Shown in pieces: positions 1 through 7,640 of a DNA stretch of 37,878 nucleotides. The position numbers and the translations under genes were made by a program. Position 1 is the stretch's first letter. Every line of letters begins with the position of its first letter. Source of the DNA: Pseudomonas sp. BGI-2 (GTDB lineage Bacteria > Pseudomonadota > Gammaproteobacteria > Pseudomonadales > Pseudomonadaceae); the NCBI RefSeq assembly GCF_004310295.1, contig NZ_SISB01000056.1:1-37878 (forward strand). Direction: 5' to 3'. A model generated the notes under the pieces. It saw only the letters and a program-made list of their open reading frames with translations, searched no databases and had not been told where the DNA came from.

Positions 1-1
1 C

Positions 2-220
2 AACTCAGTGATGGAGCGCTTCTTCCTGAGCTTGAAAATGGAGCGGGTATGGCGGCGCGATTACGCCAACCACGCCGAAGCGATACGTGACATTACTGAA
101 TACATCGTTGGGTTTTACAACAACGAGTGGCTGCACTCGAAACTCGGATATCTGCCACCGACCGTTTACGAACGGGAGATGGCGTCGAAATCACCTATCG
201 AGGTGTCCGGAATTAGTTGA
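2..220 (+). CDS. IS3-family transposase OrfB, C-terminal fragment
   Basis: The frame is open from the window edge and reads NSVMERFFLSLKMERVW, followed by a stretch ending FYNNEWLHSKLGYLPPTVYE. This is the typical C-terminal end of the IS3-family DDE integrase (OrfB), in which the last acidic catalytic residue lies just upstream in the rve domain. Only about 72 codons are inside the window, so the start and the first two catalytic Asp residues lie to the left. The stop codon falls inside the terminal inverted repeat, which is common in compact IS elements. The fragment may belong to an intact IS extending left; this cannot be judged here. Confidence 0.85.
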   Translation, partial: NSVMERFFLSLKMERVWRRDYANHAEAIRDITEYIVGFYNNEWLHSKLGYLPPTVYEREMASKSPIEVSGIS

Positions 221-223
221 CCA
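202..223 (+). repeat. Right terminal inverted repeat of the IS3-family element
   Basis: The sequence ends GTTGACCA. Its reverse complement starts TGGTCAACTAATTCCGG, which fits the 5'-TG...CA-3' ends of IS3-family elements. It overlaps the transposase stop codon. The partner left repeat is outside the window, so the call rests on the terminal dinucleotide, the position and the abrupt change to intron-like sequence at 224. Confidence 0.6.
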
Positions 224-525
224 CGACACGGGTGACTGCGAATCTGAAGGAAGCCCGAGGCAAAATGCTGGCCTGACGAACAGGAAGCGGATTAGGCGGT
301 GCAGCGGGGTAAGGTAGCCAAAATTGCCAAAGCCCAATACTTGCACGCAACGCTGTGACGTAGATCCGACAGGCATAAGCAGGAAGGTCGCGCGAATTAC
401 CCTGGGAGATCTGCACGTTTGCCTGAGTGCTACCGAGCGCCGCGAGGCGACGGGATGAACGCGCAGAAGTCAGCCGAGGCCGTAGTAAGTGACGAGTAAC
501 TCCGTCACCAAGGGCCGAACAGGTT

Positions 526-1941
526 ATGCCGCCAGTAGGCGTCAGAGTCTCGTTGAATACCGAAATGCAGAAATTTCTCCCAGAGAAGACTGTCACTCCG
601 AGTCCCGGACAGAATCCGAGGATGACGGCTGACAGCGCAGAGGTATCGGCGGCATCTGTGACGTGGACGAACGCGGAGCCGGACACGCTGATGGCGCGGG
701 TGCTCGCACCGGCCAACCTCAAGCGTGCGTATCAACGCGTGGTCAGCAACAAGGGCGCACCGGGTGCCGACGGCATGACGGTCGACGACTTGGCGGGCTA
801 CGTGAAACAGTATTGGCCGATCCTCAAGGCTCGGTTGCTGGCCGGCGAGTATCATCCGCAAGGTGTACGCGCCGTCGACATTCCCAAGCCCCAAGGTGGA
901 ACACGACAGCTGGGCATTCCCTGCGTCGTGGATCGCCTGATCCAGCAGGCTTTGCTGCAACAGCTCACGCCAATCTTCGACCCTCTGTTCTCGGACTACA
1001 GCTACGGTTTTCGTCCGAATAGAAGCGCTCATCAAGCCATCGAAACAGCCCGAGCCCATGTGGCGGCGGGCCACCGCTGGTGTGTGGAGCTCGATCTGGA
1101 GAAGTTCTTTGATCGAGTCAACCACGATGTCCTGATGGCTCACGTGGCGCGCCAAGTCGAAGATAAGCGGGTGCTCGCGCTGATCCGTCGTTATCTCGAA
1201 GCGGGAACGATGTCAGGTGGTCTTGTCAGTCGACGACAGGAAGGGGCGCCGCAAGGCGGCCCACTCTCGCCGTTGCTGTCGAATATCCTGCTCAACGAAC
1301 TCGATCGCGAATTGGAACGGCGGGGCCATCGTTTCGTGCGCTATGCCGATGATGCGAACATTTATGTACGCAGCCGTCGTGCTGGCGAACGAGTGATGAA
1401 CCGCGTCGAATGCTTCCTGAGCCAGCGTCTGAAACTGACGCTGAATCGGGAAAAGAGCCGCGTGGCGCGACCGTGGGCCTGTGATTATCTGGGTTATGGG
1501 ATGAGCTGGCATCAACAGCCAAGACTAAAAGTGGCGAGGATGAGTCTGGGGCGTCTACGCGACCGACTCAGAGACCTGCTGCGCGGAGCGCGGGGCTGCA
1601 AGATGGCGAGCGTCATCGAGCGGATAAACCCCGTACTGCGCGGATGGGCTGGCTACTTCAAGCTCAGTCAGAGCAAGGGGCCCCTCGAGGAACTGGACGG
1701 CTGGGTGCGTCGAAAACTTCGCTGCATCCTCTGGCGCCAATGGAAGCAGTCCTCAACGAGGGCGCGTAACCTGATGGGCTTGGGGATCAACGAAGGACGT
1801 GCTCGTAGATCAGCGTCCAATGGGCAGGGCCCATGGTGGAACTCGGGAGCGTCACATATGAATCAGGCGCTGCCGAAGAAACTGTGGGATCGACTCGGTT
1901 TGGTCTCGATACTGGATACGATAAACGGCTTAATCGCATAA
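526..1941 (+). CDS. ltrA: Group II intron reverse transcriptase/maturase (LtrA type)
   Basis: A 471-residue intron-encoded protein that assists RNA splicing and copies the intron during target-primed mobility. The RT finger/palm blocks are visible: KGAPGADGM near residue 76, VELDLEKFFD with catalytic Asp near 190, EGAPQGGPLSPLLSN near 239-253 and the YADD box at 273-276. A maturase (domain X, GIIM-type) region follows with GWAGYFKLSQ. No C-terminal HNH endonuclease with paired CxxC motifs is seen, as in many bacterial introns without En. The first ATG is used; ATG at 565 (MQKFLPEKT) is an alternative. The protein looks intact even though the intron's 5' end seems lost. Confidence 0.92.
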   Translation: MPPVGVRVSLNTEMQKFLPEKTVTPSPGQNPRMTADSAEVSAASVTWTNAEPDTLMARVLAPANLKRAYQRVVSNKGAPGADGMTVDDLAGYVKQYWPILKARLLAGEYHPQGVRAVDIPKPQGGTRQLGIPCVVDRLIQQALLQQLTPIFDPLFSDYSYGFRPNRSAHQAIETARAHVAAGHRWCVELDLEKFFDRVNHDVLMAHVARQVEDKRVLALIRRYLEAGTMSGGLVSRRQEGAPQGGPLSPLLSNILLNELDRELERRGHRFVRYADDANIYVRSRRAGERVMNRVECFLSQRLKLTLNREKSRVARPWACDYLGYGMSWHQQPRLKVARMSLGRLRDRLRDLLRGARGCKMASVIERINPVLRGWAGYFKLSQSKGPLEELDGWVRRKLRCILWRQWKQSSTRARNLMGLGINEGRARRSASNGQGPWWNSGASHMNQALPKKLWDRLGLVSILDTINGLIA

Positions 1942-1944
1942 CCT

Positions 1945-2017
1945 GAACCGCCGTATACGGAACCGTACGTACGGTGGTGTGAGAGGACGGCGGATGTAAA
2001 TCCGCCTCCTACTCGAT
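1945..2017 (+). ncRNA. Group II intron domains V and VI
   Basis: Domain V is the hairpin at 1945-1979, with GAACCGCCGTA pairing to TACGGTGGTG around a short capped loop. Domain VI at 1981-2014 pairs GAGAGG with CCT-A-CTC, leaving a single bulged A at 2011, and has an inner stem GGCGGAT/ATCCGCC (1989-1995 with 2000-2006) closed by GTAA. A bulged A about seven bases from the 3' end is the hallmark branch point. This fixes the intron 3' boundary near 2017. Confidence 0.85.
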
Positions 2018-2054
2018 ACCAATAAACGGGTTCGAATCGACGACCGGGTAATAC

Positions 2055-2190
2055 TTTCCTGTAGGTCTTTTTTCCTGATTTCGTAGCTTGACTCTGCTTT
2101 TTCATTACCGGGACTGTTTCCCGCGACAACGCAATCGTTGACGTCTAGCGTTCAGAGGACATTTCGCAAGCAGCGACTTTCCACGAGCAG
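2055..2190 (+). promoter_or_regulatory. Shared leader, copy A (upstream of PLP cassette)
   Basis: This non-coding stretch matches 6109-6240 base for base over several blocks: GTAGGTCTTTT, GTAGCTTGACTCTG, CGCGACAAC, CGT followed by CTA and GTTC, and CTTCGCAA (ATTTCGCAA here). It lies just before the first gene of each of the two related loci, so it probably holds the promoter and any operator or leader element. A TTGACT hexamer lies inside the conserved block at about 2087, but I see no convincing -10 at the right distance. Its function is inferred from conservation and position only. Confidence 0.55.
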
Positions 2191-2203
2191 GAGCGCGAGA
2201 CAA

Positions 2204-3589
2204 ATGGATGTGATGAAAACCGACACCGCATTACAGGCAACACAAGAAGCTCAAATTCCCGTTTCTGTTATCGAGCGGTACTACGACCTGATCGTCAGCA
2301 GTACAGCTGATTTTGAAGTCAGTAGCGGTGGTGACGCATTTGAGCCATCCATGAAATTGCCTGCACTAGATGCTCGAATGCAGGCCTTTCTTTCCGTCGC
2401 AACTGCGCAGTTTTTTGAGTTAGGCCGTTACTGTGGGATGCCACTGCGGTTGTTCGATTTGAGGCAAAACCCAAATACTCAAACGACCAAGACATTTGCT
2501 TCGACGCTGATCGTCGCTCGTGCCATTCGCCATATTCAGGACACCGGCGACAGCATCCTGTTGTTTTCCCCTTCTTCCGGCAACAAGGCCATTGCACTAC
2601 GTGATGCAGTCTTGCGTGCATTGAAAGCCAAGCTGGTTCATCCAGAACAATTGCGCATTGTCACATTGACGCCTGCGCAGACGATCGGGAAGTTGCGTAG
2701 AACCGAACTTTACGATGACCCTCGGCTGCGTGTCTTGAACCCTGTATTCGTCCTTGATGCCGAGTCGCCGGAGGCAGTGAAGGTTGTTGGGCAGCACTTC
2801 AAGGAGCTTTTCAGTCGCCGTCCATTGGGTGAGTTGAAGTTATGGCATTCCCTTCGGCTAGAGAATTACCGGCATTCTGACCAGGTCCGAGCTTTTTTTG
2901 ACTTCGAACAGGGTGATGCCTGGGACACTGATCGAAAAACTGTCCATGTGCATGCGGTGTCTAGTGCCTATGGCCTTCTGGGATACTGCTCAGGTGTAGA
3001 GGTGTTGAAACACCACAATAAACACGTTTCCACCCCTTCATTTCTACTGGTTCAGCATCTGGCTACCAGTGACATGGTTTTGCATTTACTCGACGGCAAC
3101 TTCGAGGGTACTTCCACGCCAGTCTATACACAGGAATCCAACGGCTTATGGGTTCAATCGGAGTCTGCGCATTTTCCTTCCGCGACCTGGAACCCCGATG
3201 AGATCCTTGAACCCACTTTTTACACGCACCTTCCGCCTACCGCCGTGGAAATGACCGGGTTGGTCAGGGCCAATGGTGGCTCGGGAATCGTCGTGTCGCT
3301 TTATGAGTGCATGCAACGCTACAGCGAATGTGTCCAGTTGCTAGCGAATACACCCGTGAGATTGCCCGCGGACCCCCGGGATCTGAAGGAGTGGTCATTG
3401 GTGATGGCTCTCACCGGATGCCTGAATGCAATTGACCGAGAGTTGCTGGTGGGTATGGACGGCTGCACCATTCATGCATCCGGCTCCTATTGTCAGAGTG
3501 ATTATGACGCCATGCCCATCGAAGGACTGTCATTCATTGACAGTGCTGAAGAGATGATGGAAATCCTGCGTGGTCGTTGTAACTCATGA
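2204..3589 (+). CDS. PLP-dependent fold-type-II enzyme, threonine-synthase-like
   Basis: A cytosolic protein of about 461 residues that I place, on pattern, in the tryptophan-synthase-beta/threonine-synthase superfamily. RQNPNTQTTKTFAS (residues 88-100) resembles the NPTGSFKDR loop carrying the Schiff-base Lys (here K96). SPSSGNKAIALRDA (122-135) resembles the Ser/Thr-rich SGN phosphate/substrate loop. A late GMDGCTIHASGSY segment (about 420) would lie near the pyridine-ring Ser. Substrate is unknown; amino-acid beta- or gamma-replacement or elimination is the family range. ATG 2204 is chosen for AGGAG at 2189-2193; ATG 2213 is an alternative. It overlaps the next gene by 4 bases (ATGA), so it is translationally coupled. 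GC is lower than in neighbouring housekeeping genes. Superfamily placement is moderately sure; activity is not. Confidence 0.6.
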   Translation: MDVMKTDTALQATQEAQIPVSVIERYYDLIVSSTADFEVSSGGDAFEPSMKLPALDARMQAFLSVATAQFFELGRYCGMPLRLFDLRQNPNTQTTKTFASTLIVARAIRHIQDTGDSILLFSPSSGNKAIALRDAVLRALKAKLVHPEQLRIVTLTPAQTIGKLRRTELYDDPRLRVLNPVFVLDAESPEAVKVVGQHFKELFSRRPLGELKLWHSLRLENYRHSDQVRAFFDFEQGDAWDTDRKTVHVHAVSSAYGLLGYCSGVEVLKHHNKHVSTPSFLLVQHLATSDMVLHLLDGNFEGTSTPVYTQESNGLWVQSESAHFPSATWNPDEILEPTFYTHLPPTAVEMTGLVRANGGSGIVVSLYECMQRYSECVQLLANTPVRLPADPRDLKEWSLVMALTGCLNAIDRELLVGMDGCTIHASGSYCQSDYDAMPIEGLSFIDSAEEMMEILRGRCNS

Positions 3590-4638
3590 GCGCTGATCTT
3601 TCGATTATTCAGAAAACACCCTGCCATTTCCGCGTTTACAGGGGCTACTCCAAAGCTGGAGTAATGGCGCGTCTAGTTTATGTTGGAGTGAGTGAAGGCC
3701 TGATCTACATCGCCCCTTTTGTGGATCAATGTTTTTTCGAGCATTCGACTGTAGAGCAAGAAGGCACTCTGGAATGGAAACAACTTGAGGAATTTCTAAA
3801 CCAGAATCAACCCGACACGAGCCTGTTGATGGCGCCACTGGAGGTCATCCAGCAATGCCAGCGCCCCGGCGATATTGTCGGACTCAGCAGGCTTCACCAG
3901 AAAGTCGATGTGTCCTCTGATTGGGAGCATGTGCAGAGGGAATTGTCCCATCGGGAAAACAACCGCCGTGTTCAATCGGTCGGACAAGGGTTTGGTTTCG
4001 ATGTGTCGCTTAGGGATGAAGACTTCTTTACCTTTTATCGTTCCATGCATGTCCCGACCATGAGCGCCCGTTACGGGCGCTTAGCCCGCAGTGTGCCCGA
4101 GCAATCGGCGTATCTGGAATTGTTCAAGCAGGGAGTGTTGTTTCGGGTTTGTTTAAAGGATGACTGGGTGGCGGGAAGTGTTTCTCAAGTTGATGAGTCG
4201 ACACGCACCTTGAACGCACGGTTGATCGGCGTGAAGGATGGCGCATCAATTTACCGGGTTAATGGAGCACAGAATTTTGTTTACCACGCGATCCTGGAGT
4301 GGGCATCCCATCAGTCGAACATCGATTGCGTCGACTTTCAGGGCTGCGAGCCATTTTTGAGCAAAGGAACGTTTCAGTACAAGAAACGCTTTGGGGCTAA
4401 GGCCGTTATTCCTGACAACGCATTCGGTCAATGGAGGTTACTGATTCGAGCGCACAAGCTTTGTGCTTCAGCCAGGCAATTCCTGATCAATAACCCTCTT
4501 GTTGGCCTTGATGCAGAGGGCCGGCTGCAAGCACAGTACTTCTTCGATGCAGACCACGAGATCCGCTCGGACATTCCCTTCGCTTCAAAAGGCATTTCCA
4601 GCCAAGTGAACCATAACCTGGACCAATGGCATGGCTAG
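3586..4638 (+). CDS. FemAB/GNAT-fold acyltransferase-like protein
   Basis: A soluble protein of 350 residues. The C-terminal half holds DFQGCEPFLSKGTFQYKKRFG (starting near residue 246), which resembles the late motif of FemAB/BioF2-type GNAT proteins (D-F-x-G ... FKxxFG). These proteins transfer acyl or aminoacyl groups onto amines. The N-terminal half, with YRGYSKAGVMARLVYVG, shows no family signature that I recognise. It overlaps the PLP gene by 4 bases and the exporter gene by 8, so the three form one tight operon. A role in acylating or ligating the product of the PLP enzyme, or in self-protection, is inference. An alternative is a stand-alone peptidoglycan or small-molecule N-acyltransferase. 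Confidence 0.6.
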   Translation: MSADLSIIQKTPCHFRVYRGYSKAGVMARLVYVGVSEGLIYIAPFVDQCFFEHSTVEQEGTLEWKQLEEFLNQNQPDTSLLMAPLEVIQQCQRPGDIVGLSRLHQKVDVSSDWEHVQRELSHRENNRRVQSVGQGFGFDVSLRDEDFFTFYRSMHVPTMSARYGRLARSVPEQSAYLELFKQGVLFRVCLKDDWVAGSVSQVDESTRTLNARLIGVKDGASIYRVNGAQNFVYHAILEWASHQSNIDCVDFQGCEPFLSKGTFQYKKRFGAKAVIPDNAFGQWRLLIRAHKLCASARQFLINNPLVGLDAEGRLQAQYFFDADHEIRSDIPFASKGISSQVNHNLDQWHG

Positions 4639-5866
4639 TCGGCTCATCCACCCGACTCGGCTTGATGGATATTTCTGTCCTATGGCCTGGGTGCTTGCTG
4701 CGTTGATCTTCATCAGTCGGTTGAGCGCCATGGTCAAGCTATTCATGGCGTTATACCTGCGTCAGGAACTGGGGCTGCCGATTGAAACCGTAGGCTGGTT
4801 GTTATCCGGATACGGAGCCGGCTTGCTGATAGGGTCAATGGGAGGCGGACTGCTCAGTGAGTATTTCTCCACGGCGCGCCTCACCGCCGCGTTGTTTTTT
4901 GTCTCGGCATGGATATTGGTCTTGTTGGGGCTGGTCGTTGAGGTGCCATTGCTGGCTGGGTTGTTGCTTTTCAGCGGAGTACTCGATGGTGCGATACGTA
5001 CACTTCATCAGCGCTTGATTATGGAGTATTGCCTGGTTGCGCAGCGGCTTCGCGCGCAGTCATTGAGTCGTGTTGCCAGTAACCTGGGCATGGCTGTGGC
5101 CGGGGTTGTGGGTGGCGTCCTGGCGCAGACTGATTTTCGCTGGGTGTTTTTTGTCAGTGCGGCCATGACGCTGTTGGCTTTGATCTGGTTTGTTCGGGCG
5201 ACATTTCATCGAGAAGTTCTGATACCGGATCAGACTCCTGATTCGGTTTCGGGTGCATGCGTACCTTATCGAGATAAACCGTTCCTCTGGTTGTTGGCGG
5301 CTTCTGTCTTGCTCGGCCTTGCCTTCGAACCGGTCTACAGCATGTTGGGCAACTATCTGCTCGATTACTATCGGTTGGGTATCGAAGTCATCGGATGGCA
5401 ATTTGCACTCAATGCAGTACTGGTGGTGGTGCTCCAGATTCCGTTATCTCATTGGAGTGAGCAATGGGGGGCGCGTCGGCAACTACTGGCAGGCAGCCTG
5501 CTGTTAGCCTGCGGGCTCGCGATGTTGCCCTTCGGCTCAGGGGTGTTGTATGTCTGCCTGTCGACCGTTGTTTGGACCCTAGGCGAAATTTTGTTTATGC
5601 CGACCCTGAGCGTGTTGGTTATGCAGCGTGCGCACACAGGAAGGAGTGGGCATTACTTTGGACTTTTTTCCATGTGCTGGAGCGCGAGTGTGCTGCTTTC
5701 ACCGGTACTTGGCGGTCAGCTCTACGGCCATTTCGGCGGGCACATTGTCTGGTTCGTCAGCGCCGCGCTGGCCTTGTTGTCCACGCCGCTGATTTATCAG
5801 GCCACACGTTTGGGCGCCTCGAAAGGGCTGGATTCACAAACGTCGCGCGTCACTTCGCATAGCTGA
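4631..5866 (+). CDS. MFS exporter, copy 1 (cassette-borne)
   Basis: An inner-membrane transporter of 411 residues with about twelve hydrophobic segments and an MFS loop 2-3 region (LLSGYGAGLLIGSMGGGLLSE). It is the same length as, and gap-free with, the protein at 6249-7484; by eye roughly four of five residues are identical. It overlaps the acyltransferase gene by 8 bases, which makes it the likely export step for that pathway's product. Codon use is clearly more AT-rich than in copy 2 for most of the gene, but the last 170 bases or so are nearly identical in DNA, suggesting recombination or conversion at the 3' end. Substrate is unknown. Confidence 0.85.
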   Translation: MASRLIHPTRLDGYFCPMAWVLAALIFISRLSAMVKLFMALYLRQELGLPIETVGWLLSGYGAGLLIGSMGGGLLSEYFSTARLTAALFFVSAWILVLLGLVVEVPLLAGLLLFSGVLDGAIRTLHQRLIMEYCLVAQRLRAQSLSRVASNLGMAVAGVVGGVLAQTDFRWVFFVSAAMTLLALIWFVRATFHREVLIPDQTPDSVSGACVPYRDKPFLWLLAASVLLGLAFEPVYSMLGNYLLDYYRLGIEVIGWQFALNAVLVVVLQIPLSHWSEQWGARRQLLAGSLLLACGLAMLPFGSGVLYVCLSTVVWTLGEILFMPTLSVLVMQRAHTGRSGHYFGLFSMCWSASVLLSPVLGGQLYGHFGGHIVWFVSAALALLSTPLIYQATRLGASKGLDSQTSRVTSHS

Positions 5867-5900
5867 TTCGATTCTGGGGGTTATTCGATACAAGTCTGCA

Positions 5901-5942
5901 GAGCCAGACACTGGCGATGATGACGCCGACAGGCAGACGTAA
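5901..5942 (+). pseudogene. Vestige of the small acidic protein gene (3' end only)
   Basis: Read in frame to the TAA, this stretch encodes EPDTGDDDADRQT, which matches the C-terminus EPDSDDDDDSQT of the small acidic protein at 7641-7892. The flanks also match: upstream the end of the MFS gene and the GCTGATTCG spacer, downstream AAACCGCAGGCAAAAGAAAA. About 340 bases that carry the rest of the gene in copy 2 are missing here, so it is a deletion remnant. Confidence 0.75.
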
Positions 5943-5960
5943 ACCGCAGGCAAAAGAAAA

Positions 5961-6003
5961 CCCCTTCTCCCCGGCTGATGCGCAGCCGAGGCAGAAGAGG
6001 TTA
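5961..6003 (+). terminator. Degenerate copy of the locus terminator
   Basis: CCCCTTCTCCCCGGCTG pairs imperfectly with CAGCCGAGGCAGAAGAGG. It is the counterpart of the perfect hairpin at 7911-7951, with several mismatches, so terminating strength may be reduced. Confidence 0.55.
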
Positions 6004-6024
6004 TTGAACAGCTCAGATATCCCC

Positions 6025-6050
6025 TGTGGGAGCGAGCCTGCTCGCGAAAG
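6025..6050 (+). repeat. REP palindrome
   Basis: TGTGGGAGCGAGCCTGCTCG followed by CGAA is a typical Pseudomonas REP with the short inverted repeat CGAGC/GCTCG. It stands alone between the two MFS loci. Confidence 0.8.
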
Positions 6051-6108
6051 CTGTGTGTCAGTCAACATTGATGCTTGCCTATAAGAATGTACTGTTGCGC
6101 GACGGTTT

Positions 6109-6240
6109 TTCCGTAGGTCTTTTCCCTTTGTGGGGTAGCTTGACTCTGGTTTTGCATTGTTGGCGTTTCTACTCGCGACAACTAAGTCGTAGCCGTCTAC
6201 TGTTCGAAAGGCACTTCGCAAATCGCTGCCTTTTCAAGGA
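6109..6240 (+). promoter_or_regulatory. Shared leader, copy B (upstream of MFS copy 2)
   Basis: This stretch is the counterpart of 2055-2190, with blocks GTAGGTCTTTT, GTAGCTTGACTCTG, CGCGACAAC and CTTCGCAAA conserved at matching spacing. It ends with AAGGA at 6236-6240, the ribosome binding site of the MFS gene. In copy A the two biosynthetic genes lie between this leader and the MFS gene. Confidence 0.55.
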
Positions 6241-6248
6241 TCAATGGA

Positions 6249-7484
6249 ATGACGAGTCGGCTGACTCACCTGCTGCGGCTGGACGGCTATTTCTGCACCA
6301 TGGCCTGGGTGCTGGCGGCGCTGCTTTTCATCAATCGCCTGAGCAGCATGGTCAAGCTGTTCATGGCGCTGTACCTGCGTCAGGAACTGGGGCTGGCGAT
6401 TGAAACCGTCGGCTGGCTGCTGTCCGCTTACGGCGCCGGGCTGCTGATTGGCTCGATGCTGGGCGGATGGCTGAGCGATCATGTGTCCACGGCGCGGCTG
6501 ACAGCGGCGCTGTTTTTTGCCTCGGTGTGGACGCTGGTCTTGCTCGGGCTGGCCACGCAGGTGCCGCTGCTGGCAGGTTTGCTTTTGCTCAGCGGGACAC
6601 TCGACGGGTCGATTCGTACGCTGCATCAGCGGTTGATCATGGAGTACTGCGAGGTGGCGCAGCGTCCTCGCGCGCAGGCCTTGAGCCGTGTCGCCAGAAA
6701 CCTCGGGATGGCTGCCGCCGGCTTGGCGGGCGGGGTGCTGGCGCAGACCGATTTTCGCTGGGTGTTTTTTGTCAGCGCGGCCATGACGCTGCTGGCATTG
6801 CTTTGGTTTGTCCGCACGACGTGGCGCCGACCGGCGCTTATTCCTGAGGAAACGCCCGATGTCGGCGCAGGCACAGGCGTCCCCTATCGAGATCGACCGT
6901 TCCTCTGGTTGCTGGCCGCGGTGATCCTGCTCGGTATGGCGTTCGACTCGATCTACAGCATGCTCGGCAATTACTTGCGGGATTACTACCGGTTGAGCAC
7001 TGAAGCCATCGGCTGGCAGTTCGGCCTCAATGCGATGCTGATTGTGGTGTTGCAAATACCGCTGTCGCACTGGGGTGAACGCTGGGGCGCACGCAGGCAA
7101 CTGGTGGCGGGATGTGTGTTGCTGGCGGTTGGGCTCGGCATGTTGCCGCTCGGTTCCGGGTTGTTTTACGCCTGTCTGTCGACTGTGGTCTGGACGCTGG
7201 GGGAAGCCCTGTTTATGCCGCCGCTGAATGTTCTCGTCATGCAGCACGCGCAAGCCGGAAAAAGCGGCCAGTACTTCGGCCTGTTCTTCATGTGCTGGAG
7301 TGCGAGCGCGCTGCTTTCACCGGTACTTGGCGGTCAGCTCTATGGCCATTACGGTGGGCACATTGTCTGGTTCGTCAGCGCCGCGCTGGCCATGCTGTCC
7401 ACCCCGCTGATTTATCAGGCCACACGTTTGGGCGCCTCGAAAGGGCTTGATCCACAAACGCGGCGCGCCACCTCGCTTAGCTGA
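6249..7484 (+). CDS. MFS exporter, copy 2 (GC-rich paralogue)
   Basis: An inner-membrane MFS protein of 411 residues with about twelve transmembrane segments, an LLSAYGAGLLIGS motif in the loop 2-3 region, and a gap-free match to the protein at 4631-5866. The start at ATG 6249 is set by AAGGA eight bases upstream and by the aligned N-terminus (TSRLTHLLRLDGYFC against ASRLIHPTRLDGYFC). Its codon use matches the surrounding Pseudomonas genes, unlike copy 1, so it may be the resident version. It is followed by the small acidic protein gene and a strong terminator. Substrate unknown; amino-acid or drug efflux is only a family-level guess. Confidence 0.87.
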   Translation: MTSRLTHLLRLDGYFCTMAWVLAALLFINRLSSMVKLFMALYLRQELGLAIETVGWLLSAYGAGLLIGSMLGGWLSDHVSTARLTAALFFASVWTLVLLGLATQVPLLAGLLLLSGTLDGSIRTLHQRLIMEYCEVAQRPRAQALSRVARNLGMAAAGLAGGVLAQTDFRWVFFVSAAMTLLALLWFVRTTWRRPALIPEETPDVGAGTGVPYRDRPFLWLLAAVILLGMAFDSIYSMLGNYLRDYYRLSTEAIGWQFGLNAMLIVVLQIPLSHWGERWGARRQLVAGCVLLAVGLGMLPLGSGLFYACLSTVVWTLGEALFMPPLNVLVMQHAQAGKSGQYFGLFFMCWSASALLSPVLGGQLYGHYGGHIVWFVSAALAMLSTPLIYQATRLGASKGLDPQTRRATSLS

Positions 7485-7640
7485 TTCGGTTATGGGTGTT
7501 ATCAGAAACCGATCTGGCCGCCGACGGCATTTCCGCCCATTCGTTAGCGTCCTATCTGGAGAACCCGGCTGAGCGCAACTAAATTTCAGACAGCGCCAGT
7601 CAGGCACTTGTGTTTCACCTGCAAAAGGATGGAATCGGCT

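Larger units (their letters stand above)
224..2017 (+). mobile_element. Group II intron, probably 5'-truncated by the IS
   Basis: A structured non-coding stretch (about 224-525) precedes an intron-encoded reverse transcriptase, and it is followed by a recognisable domain V and domain VI. The 3' end is placed at 2017 (ending CTCGAT), seven bases or so after the bulged branch-point A. I could not find a convincing GUGYG-type 5' terminus; intron-like sequence seems to start directly at the IS inverted repeat, so the IS probably interrupted or removed the 5' end. If the 5' end is missing, the copy cannot splice or retrohome by itself. The intron sits about 40 bp upstream of the leader of the PLP/acyltransferase/exporter cassette. 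Confidence 0.75.

Noticed and set aside
6234..7253. Minus-strand 339-codon frame opposite MFS copy 2
   Set aside because: Gln/His/Arg-rich antisense of a membrane protein gene, as expected for a GC-rich shadow.
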